Positions 15,072 through 20,303 of a stretch of 20,303 nt of DNA are shown in pieces; positions within the stretch are counted from its first letter, which is position 1, and each line of letters starts with the position of its first letter. Position numbers and translations under genes: made by a program. Below the pieces are notes generated by a model. That model saw nothing but the letters and a program-made list of their open reading frames with translations, was not told the DNA's origin and searched no databases. The stretch comes from an uncultured Verrucomicrobiales bacterium (GTDB lineage: Bacteria > Verrucomicrobiota > Verrucomicrobiia > Verrucomicrobiales > Akkermansiaceae). The stretch is taken from positions 1-20,303 of the forward strand of contig CALBJX010000057.1 in the NCBI GenBank assembly GCA_937893015.1, in the 5' to 3' direction.

Positions 15072-17456
15072 GTGAACGCGCCGACACAAGCGGGCATTCT
15101 GCGCAGCGAGTGGGTGGAGCCCACCACGCTTGAGCTCTGGTTGTCCGATAACCGCATGCTCCGCCTCTCCTTCCCCGAGGCGGGTGTCGTCCGCTGCCGC
15201 TATGTGACGACGGCAGTGTTCGAGCGCATCCCGACCTACGGGGTCTCCCCCGACTACACGCCGCAGCAGACAGCCTTGCAGGAGAGTGCCACGCCCGAGG
15301 CCATCGTCATCTGCACGGAGCGCATCCGCGTGCGCATCCGCCGCGCGGACGGCGGGCTGGAGTTCTTCGATCGCGCCACGGGCACCTGTCTCTGCGCGGA
15401 TGCCGAGGGCATGGGGCACCGCCGCTCCGAACGCACGGGCGACGACCTTGTGTGGGTGCTCAAACACATGCCCAAGCAGGCCCACTTCTTCGGGCTGGGC
15501 GACAAACCGGGCGAGCTCAATCTGCGCGGCAAACGCAAGGTGATGTGGGGCTCCGACCACTACAAGTTCACCCCCGAAAGCGACCCGCTCTACAAGAGCA
15601 TCCCCTTCTTCCTCTGCCTGAACGAAGGCACGCAGTACGGCATCTTTTTTGACAACACCATGCGCTCCTACTTCGATTTCGGCAAGGAACGCAAGGACCG
15701 CCTGCTGTTCGGCGCGGACGGCGGCGTGATGGACTACTATTTTATTCTCGGCACGGATGCGCTGGACACAGTGGCCACCTACACCCGCCTGACGGGCCTG
15801 CCGCCCATGCCCCCGCTCTGGGCGCTGGGCTACCACCAGAGCAAGTGGAGCTACCGCAACGAGCAGGAGGTGGAGCACCTCGCCGCCGAGTTCCGCCGAA
15901 GAAAAATCCCCTGCGACGCCATTCATCTGGACATTCACCACATGAAGAAGTACCAGGCACTCACCTGGGACCGCGAGGTTTTTCCCGACCCGCCCGGCAT
16001 GATTCGCAAGCTCGGCGATGCGGGCTTCAAGGTGGTGACCATCATCGACCCCGGCATCAAGGTGAACCCCGACAACTATGTGTGGCGCAGCGGCTTTGAG
16101 CGCAATGTCTTCTGCCGCCGCCACGACGGCGCACTCTTGCAGGGCGACGTATGGCCGGGCAACTGCACCTTCCCCGATTTCACCTCGCCCCACACCCGCG
16201 AGTGGTGGGCGGGGCTCTTCCGCCGCCAAGTGGCGGAGTACGGCGTGCGCGGCATCTGGACGGACATGAACGAGCCTGTCATGTTCCCCGACAAAACCTT
16301 CCCGGATGACACCCGCCACGCCTTCGACGGCTTCTCCTGCTCCCACCTGAAAGCCCACAACATCTACGGCCAATGCATGGCGCAGGCCACCCACATGGGC
16401 ATGCAGCGTTTCGCCCCCGCCCGCCGCCCCTTCGTGCTCTCCCGCAGCGGCTTCGCGGGGCTGCAACGCTATGCCGCCACATGGACGGGCGACAACAGCT
16501 CCGACTGGGAAAACCTCAAGATGGCCAACCTCATGGTGCAGCGGCTGGCCACCAGCGGCATCTCCTTCTGCGGGGCGGACACGGGCGGCTTCCTCGGCCA
16601 CCCCACGCCCGAGCTCTTCTGCCGCTGGATGCAGATGGCGGCCTTCCACCTCTTCTTCCGCAACCACAGCAACGGCGAGTTCGGCGGGCAGGAGCCTTGG
16701 TGCTTCGGGGCCGAGACAGAGGCCGCCGTGCGCCGCGCGCTGGAGGAACGCTATGAGCTGCTGCCTTATTTCTACACGCAGTTCTACCGCTACCACGCGG
16801 CGGGCATCCCCGCCATCCGTTCGCTCGCGCTCATGTACCCCGAGAACACGGACATGTACTGGCGCAGCAGCGAGTTCTTCCTCGGCGATGCGCTCTACAT
16901 CGTCCCCGTGCACCACCCGCAGCACGACGGCGGCGAGGGCCGTTTCCTCTACATGCCCCCGGGCGCGTGGTACAACTTCCGCACGGATGCCCCCGTGCCC
17001 GCCACGGGAGAGGAGGTGTGGACCCCCACCCCGCTGAGCCACATCCCCGTCTTTGTGCGCGGCGGGCACATCATCCCGCGCCGCCCGCTCGCCCTGCACA
17101 CGGACGACATGGCGCGTGCGCCCTTCACCTACCACCTCTGGTGGGCGGCGGAAGCGGCAGAAACGAGCTATCTCTACGAGGACGCGGGCGAGGGACAGGA
17201 ATACCGCGACGGCGATTTTCTCTTCCACCGCTTCACCTTCCGCTCCGAGCTGCGGCACGCCACCCTCACCGCCACCCGCAGCGGCAACCGCCCCCCTGCC
17301 CACCCCTCGGCGGAGCTGGCCCTGCACGCCCTGCCGCAGAACGCCGCGCCCGTCCTCCTCGCCGATGGGGCCCCCTGCGAGGGAGCCTTCGATGAACAGG
17401 GCGTCTATCGCGCCGCTATCCCCGCGCTCTTCCGCACCCTCGACCTCTCCTTATGA
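15072..17456 (+). CDS. GH31 alpha-glucosidase
   Basis: A 794-residue glycoside hydrolase family 31 enzyme, which releases sugars such as glucose from the ends of alpha-glucosides. An N-terminal beta-sandwich (about residues 1-220) precedes the TIM barrel. The catalytic nucleophile is D398 in GIWTDMNEP, and the acid/base is D474 in TWTGDNSSDW. LGYHQSKWSY, FPDPPGM and FFRNHS are other family segments. A C-terminal beta domain includes the FVRGGHIIP strand. No signal peptide is seen, so it is probably cytosolic, acting on imported oligosaccharide or internal glycan. It starts at GTG 15072, since no ATG fits the N-terminus. The last 4 bases overlap the kinase start (ATGA). Substrate could instead be an alpha-xyloside or other GH31 substrate. 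Confidence 0.92.
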   Translation: MNAPTQAGILRSEWVEPTTLELWLSDNRMLRLSFPEAGVVRCRYVTTAVFERIPTYGVSPDYTPQQTALQESATPEAIVICTERIRVRIRRADGGLEFFDRATGTCLCADAEGMGHRRSERTGDDLVWVLKHMPKQAHFFGLGDKPGELNLRGKRKVMWGSDHYKFTPESDPLYKSIPFFLCLNEGTQYGIFFDNTMRSYFDFGKERKDRLLFGADGGVMDYYFILGTDALDTVATYTRLTGLPPMPPLWALGYHQSKWSYRNEQEVEHLAAEFRRRKIPCDAIHLDIHHMKKYQALTWDREVFPDPPGMIRKLGDAGFKVVTIIDPGIKVNPDNYVWRSGFERNVFCRRHDGALLQGDVWPGNCTFPDFTSPHTREWWAGLFRRQVAEYGVRGIWTDMNEPVMFPDKTFPDDTRHAFDGFSCSHLKAHNIYGQCMAQATHMGMQRFAPARRPFVLSRSGFAGLQRYAATWTGDNSSDWENLKMANLMVQRLATSGISFCGADTGGFLGHPTPELFCRWMQMAAFHLFFRNHSNGEFGGQEPWCFGAETEAAVRRALEERYELLPYFYTQFYRYHAAGIPAIRSLALMYPENTDMYWRSSEFFLGDALYIVPVHHPQHDGGEGRFLYMPPGAWYNFRTDAPVPATGEEVWTPTPLSHIPVFVRGGHIIPRRPLALHTDDMARAPFTYHLWWAAEAAETSYLYEDAGEGQEYRDGDFLFHRFTFRSELRHATLTATRSGNRPPAHPSAELALHALPQNAAPVLLADGAPCEGAFDEQGVYRAAIPALFRTLDLSL

Positions 17457-18589
17457 ACAGCCGCACGCTCGACAAGATTGTGAACCGCCTCGACACGCTC
17501 GGCACCGCCGAGCTGCGCCAAGTCTTCCTGCGCATGGCGTCCGACAAGGGCCTCCTCCAAGATGTGTTCGACACCCTGCGCGACGGGCTGATTCTCTTCG
17601 ATGCCGAGGGCAAGGCTCGCATGGCCAACAAGGCCGCAGCCGCCATTTACGGAAAGCCCCTGCGCGAGCTGCTGAGCATGCCTTTCGAGCTGCTGACGGG
17701 GCGCACCATTACGTGGGATGAGCTGAAAAACAGCGGCATCGCCATCACGCGCGATATTCAGGTGAACTACCCCGAGCCGCGCCACTACAATTTCCTGATG
17801 AGCCCCGTGGCGGAGGGGTCCGAGTATCTTCTTCTCGTGCAGGACGACACGGAGAAGCGGACCCGGGGTGAAGAGAGCGCCGAGGCGGAGCAGATGAACC
17901 TGCTCAGTTTCATGGCGAGTGCCGTGGCGCACGAAATCGGCAACCCGCTCAATTCGCTGGGGCTCAACCTGCAACTGCTGCAACGCAAGCTGCAACGCCT
18001 GCCCGAGAGCGACAAAGAGAAACTCATGCCCCTGCTGGAAAGTGCGCTGGGTGAGAGCCGCCGGCTGGACACCCTGCTGCGCAACTTCCTGCAAAGCATG
18101 CGCCCCACCGCCCTCAAGCGGGAGGAGGTGCAGCTCAACCCGCTGATTCAGCAGGTGCTCGATGTGCTGGACCCCGAAATCGCCGCGCGCGGTGTCGCCA
18201 TCCATCTGGAGCTGCACGACAAAATCCCTGCCTTGGAAGCCGATTCCGGCAGCCTCTTCCAAGTCTTCTACAACCTCATCCGCAACGCCTACCAATCCAT
18301 CCCCGGGGAGGACGGCGGCATCCTCATCCGCACGGATTTCAACGACACGGATGTCCGTATCCTCATCAGCGACACGGGCACCGGCATCTCGCACGAGGTA
18401 ATGGGCAGCATGTACGAGCCCTTCCGCACCACCAAAAAGAAGGGTAACGGCCTCGGGCTGCTCATCGTCCGCCGCATCATCAAGGACCACGGCGGCACCC
18501 TCGGCTTCGCATCCAAGGAGGGCATCGGCACCACGGTGACCATCACCCTGCCCCGCGCCGACCGCGTTGTCCGCCTGCTGCCGAACTGA
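17453..18589 (+). CDS. Soluble PAS-containing sensor histidine kinase (NtrB-like)
   Basis: A 378-residue two-component sensor kinase without a membrane segment. A PAS domain spans about residues 35-140 (LRDGLILFDAEGKARMANKAA onward). The H-box AVAHEIGNPLNSLG has the phosphorylated histidine H160. The ATPase domain has the N-box FYNLIRNAYQSIP, the G1 box DTGTGI, the F-box YEPFRTTK and the G2 box GNGLGLLIV. This architecture resembles NtrB/AtoS-type kinases that signal to sigma54 response regulators. No response regulator is adjacent: the next gene is convergent, 11 nt beyond the stop. The start overlaps the GH31 stop (ATGA), so kinase output may be tied to GH31 expression. The signal sensed is unknown; a cytosolic metabolite is an inference from the soluble PAS. 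Confidence 0.92.
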   Translation: MNSRTLDKIVNRLDTLGTAELRQVFLRMASDKGLLQDVFDTLRDGLILFDAEGKARMANKAAAAIYGKPLRELLSMPFELLTGRTITWDELKNSGIAITRDIQVNYPEPRHYNFLMSPVAEGSEYLLLVQDDTEKRTRGEESAEAEQMNLLSFMASAVAHEIGNPLNSLGLNLQLLQRKLQRLPESDKEKLMPLLESALGESRRLDTLLRNFLQSMRPTALKREEVQLNPLIQQVLDVLDPEIAARGVAIHLELHDKIPALEADSGSLFQVFYNLIRNAYQSIPGEDGGILIRTDFNDTDVRILISDTGTGISHEVMGSMYEPFRTTKKKGNGLGLLIVRRIIKDHGGTLGFASKEGIGTTVTITLPRADRVVRLLPN

Positions 18590-18600
18590 GGGGGCTCGGA

Positions 18601-19944
18601 TTATAGGGCACACTCACGCTTCGCCAATTTCCAGACTTCTGCAAAAGAATTGGCAAAATCCTGCGGGCGGCGCACCATCCACGCATCAATGAGCGCAGCA
18701 GAGAACGGCATCACGCCGCTGATTTCTGCTGCGGGAAAATGCACTTTGCCCGTGTGCATGGCGGCGTAGATCACGACGTGTTCCATGCCCGTCTGCGGCG
18801 TGGGCGGCAGGTTCCCGAGACGAATGAGCTTGGCATCCGTAATCCCCAGTTCCTCCTCCAGCTCGCGGCGGGCGGCGGTGTCGTAGTCCTCGCCCGCATC
18901 CAGATGCCCCGCAGCGGAGGAGTCCCACACGCCGGGGTGGCGGTCTTTCAACAGAGAACGTTGCTGCAACAGGCAGTCGCGGTTCTTGTTGAACACCAGA
19001 ATATGCACCGCGCGGTGAATGAGACCATGGTCATGCACCTCCTTGCGGGTGGCTTGGCGGAGCACGTTGTCCTGTTCATCCACCACATCGAAAAGCTCGT
19101 CGTCCTTCTGCGGCACGGCAGCCAGCGGGTGCGGATCGTAGCAGTTGGTGAGGTCCACCCATTGCGCCAGAGTCACGTCCTCGGGGCGTGCCTGCGGATT
19201 CAGCCCGCAACGCTCTGCCACCTCCGCCCATGCAGGCTCGGCAGGCAGCTGCTTATGCATCTGCTTGCGGCGCTGGGAGAAACAGCGGCGCATGAGCTCG
19301 TCCGCCAGACGATGGTCATAGGGCGGCAGCGACAGCGGGTCGCGCGGCGTGAGCAGCATCACCGTCGAATCAATCTTGGGGCGCGGCGAAAAAGCCTCGG
19401 GCGGCACGGTTTTCAGCGCCTTGGGTACCCAGTCCATCTGTATCCGCAGGGAGAGCAAGCCGAACGCATCTTCCCCCGGCCGGGCCAGGATGCGGTCGAT
19501 AAACTCCTTTTGCAGCATCACCACCGCCCTCTCGACCGCGCAGGGAGAGGTCAGGAAATTGGCGAGAATCGCGCCGCCCGCGCTGTATGGCAGATTGCCC
19601 ATGAACTTGACAGGCTTCTCCGCGAAGAGCGGGCGAGGATCCCAGCTTGCACCATCCGCGTGGTGCACCACGACGTGCTCATCCCCCGCCCAACGCTCAC
19701 GCTGGTACTCCGCGAGGCGTGCATCGAACTCCACGAGAACCAGCTTGCGGCAGAGCGGCGCGATATGCTCCGTCAGCGCCCCCGTTCCGGGACCCACCTC
19801 CACCACGCAATCCTCGGGCTGAATCTCCAGCTGTGCCACAATCCAGCGAGCCACGTTTTCATCCGTCAGGAAATTCTGCCCCAGAGACTTGCTCGGGCTC
19901 ACCCCCTTCGATTCCAACACCGCTTGGATTTGCGTCTTGTTCAT
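18601..19944 (-). CDS. rsmA: RsmA (KsgA) 16S rRNA dimethyltransferase fused to a Nudix hydrolase
   Basis: One uninterrupted 447-codon frame encodes two enzymes. Residues 1 to about 265 are RsmA, which dimethylates two adjacent adenines near the 3' end of 16S rRNA: KSLGQNFL at 19-26, the SAM motif VEVGPGTG at 48-55, the catalytic NLPY at 117-120, and FSPRPKIDS. After a linker (about 266-283), residues 284-445 form a Nudix domain of the YfcD/IDI-like group. It begins DELFDVVDEQ, and its complete Nudix box runs from G346 (GHLDAGE) to I368 (RELEEELGI). Both catalytic sets look intact. The stop is TAA at 18603-18601, convergent with the kinase gene with no terminator between. The fusion could couple ribosome maturation to nucleotide clean-up, or merely co-express two proteins; the Nudix substrate is unknown. 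Confidence 0.93.
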   Translation of the reverse strand: MNKTQIQAVLESKGVSPSKSLGQNFLTDENVARWIVAQLEIQPEDCVVEVGPGTGALTEHIAPLCRKLVLVEFDARLAEYQRERWAGDEHVVVHHADGASWDPRPLFAEKPVKFMGNLPYSAGGAILANFLTSPCAVERAVVMLQKEFIDRILARPGEDAFGLLSLRIQMDWVPKALKTVPPEAFSPRPKIDSTVMLLTPRDPLSLPPYDHRLADELMRRCFSQRRKQMHKQLPAEPAWAEVAERCGLNPQARPEDVTLAQWVDLTNCYDPHPLAAVPQKDDELFDVVDEQDNVLRQATRKEVHDHGLIHRAVHILVFNKNRDCLLQQRSLLKDRHPGVWDSSAAGHLDAGEDYDTAARRELEEELGITDAKLIRLGNLPPTPQTGMEHVVIYAAMHTGKVHFPAAEISGVMPFSAALIDAWMVRRPQDFANSFAEVWKLAKRECAL

Positions 19945-19952
19945 GCGCGGGC

Positions 19953-19981
19953 ATTATACCCACTCGGCACCCTGAAAGCAA
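19953..19981 (-). promoter_or_regulatory. Sigma70-like promoter of the rsmA-Nudix gene, leaderless geometry
   Basis: Minus-strand TTGCTT (19981-19976) and a perfect TATAAT (19958-19953) are 17 bp apart. Eight bases separate the -10 from the ATG at 19944, again leaving little or no leader. Confidence 0.72.
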
Positions 19982-20131
19982 GGGCAAACTCCTGAGGGTA
20001 TAACACGCCTAAGCGCAGATCGAAGCGAACAAAATTACGATAACAGTTCTGCTGTATGAGGAAGTGGGAATATAACACTTGCAACGACAAGGTGATGCTT
20101 TGGGCGGTAACAGGGTTATGGCGTATGAGGT
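19982..20131. other. Intergenic, no gene recognised
   Basis: Only short, unconvincing reading frames occur here. A plus-strand frame from 20056 to 20277 gives a Pro/Arg-rich peptide running through the hairpins that follow, and is judged spurious. TATAAC occurs twice in similar context (GGGTATAACAC near 19996 and AATATAACAC near 20070). ACAG/CTGT forms a small stem near 20044-20056. No tRNA is recognised. Confidence 0.5.
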
Positions 20132-20251
20132 TGGCGGCTCAGCCTTCGCTGCGCCGCCATTACCCGCCCCCTTGCCCCTGCTGTCGCAGGGGTTCCCGCC
20201 CACAAAGTGTGTGGGCGGCTTCGGGTCGTGAGAACCCACCGGGTTTTCACG
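20132..20251. repeat. Cluster of four consecutive hairpins
   Basis: Hairpin 1 (20132-20159): GGCGGC and CAGC arms with one mismatch and a CTTC loop. Hairpin 2 (20175-20192): CCCCTGC/GCAGGGG with TGTC loop. Hairpin 3 (20196-20218): CCGCCCACA/TGTGGGCGG with AAGTG loop. Hairpin 4 (20227-20251): an 11 bp stem with an ACC loop and one G-T pair. Spacers are 15, 3 and 8 bases. A T-rich stretch (CTATTTTTG) follows at about 20261-20269. It could be a REP-like palindromic repeat, a structured RNA, or part of a terminator; the window edge prevents a decision. Confidence 0.65.
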
Positions 20252-20303
20252 GCTCTTCGTCTATTTTTGTGGAATGAAACCGCATCGGTGTCCGAAACAC
20301 ATC

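Noticed and set aside
15027..17327. 766-residue minus-strand open frame opposite the GH31 gene
   Set aside because: It is an antisense shadow in high-GC coding DNA: composition is Ala/Val/His/Glu-rich without any domain, while the plus strand encodes a clear GH31 enzyme.
20056..20277. 73-residue open frame at the right end
   Set aside because: It crosses four hairpins and yields a Pro/Arg/Cys-rich peptide without family features.

Overview
The window is a 20.3 kb piece of a high-GC bacterial chromosome, roughly 60-67% GC in the housekeeping genes by local sampling. It is dense with core genes and carries one lower-GC accessory block. Gene content (HPr kinase with Nif3, a Tgt/YajC pair, an AroE with a leading extension, and an RsmA-Nudix fusion) and the tyrosine recombinase type suggest the PVC group, most likely Verrucomicrobiota. 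That assignment is an inference from remembered family features, not from a search. No gene start has a well-placed Shine-Dalgarno sequence. Several transcription units instead have a sigma70-like promoter with exactly 17 bp spacing whose -10 box ends 6-10 nt before the start codon, which suggests leaderless mRNAs.

Layout: 1-538 is non-coding, with a 37-38 bp tandem repeat, a set of GAGAATCGC-type palindromic repeats, and the hprK promoter. 539-3229 is an operon: hprK, nif3-like, rluD-type pseudouridine synthase. 3275-5302 is a second operon with overlapping genes: trmB, tgt, yajC. A heptad repeat and a GC hairpin precede aroE (5370-6278). On the minus strand follow a GT-C-like membrane glycosyltransferase (6332-7897) and a tyrosine recombinase (7990-8979). 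Divergent from these is a lower-GC operon: gtrA-like, FAD-dependent oxidoreductase, and an AT-rich polytopic membrane protein (9187-12583). Recombinase plus lower-GC surface-glycan genes look like an acquired or variable glycan island.

From 12651 the core genome resumes: queE and queC (minus), a divergent small lipoprotein with a strong terminator, then HIT protein, GH31 alpha-glucosidase and soluble sensor histidine kinase (plus). These are followed by a convergent RsmA-Nudix fusion gene (minus). The last 360 bp have no convincing gene but hold four consecutive strong hairpins.

Working together: queC and queE make the preQ0 precursor and tgt inserts the modified base, so three queuosine steps are present in separate units. 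trmB, rluD and rsmA are further RNA-modification genes, so RNA modification is the main core theme. The glycan block (two GT-C-like membrane proteins, a GtrA flippase-like protein and a nucleotide-sugar-type flavoenzyme) would act on surface polysaccharide at the inner membrane. The most notable points are the leaderless promoter pattern, a Tgt that lacks all three zinc-ligand cysteines, the RsmA-Nudix fusion, and the hairpin and repeat clusters.
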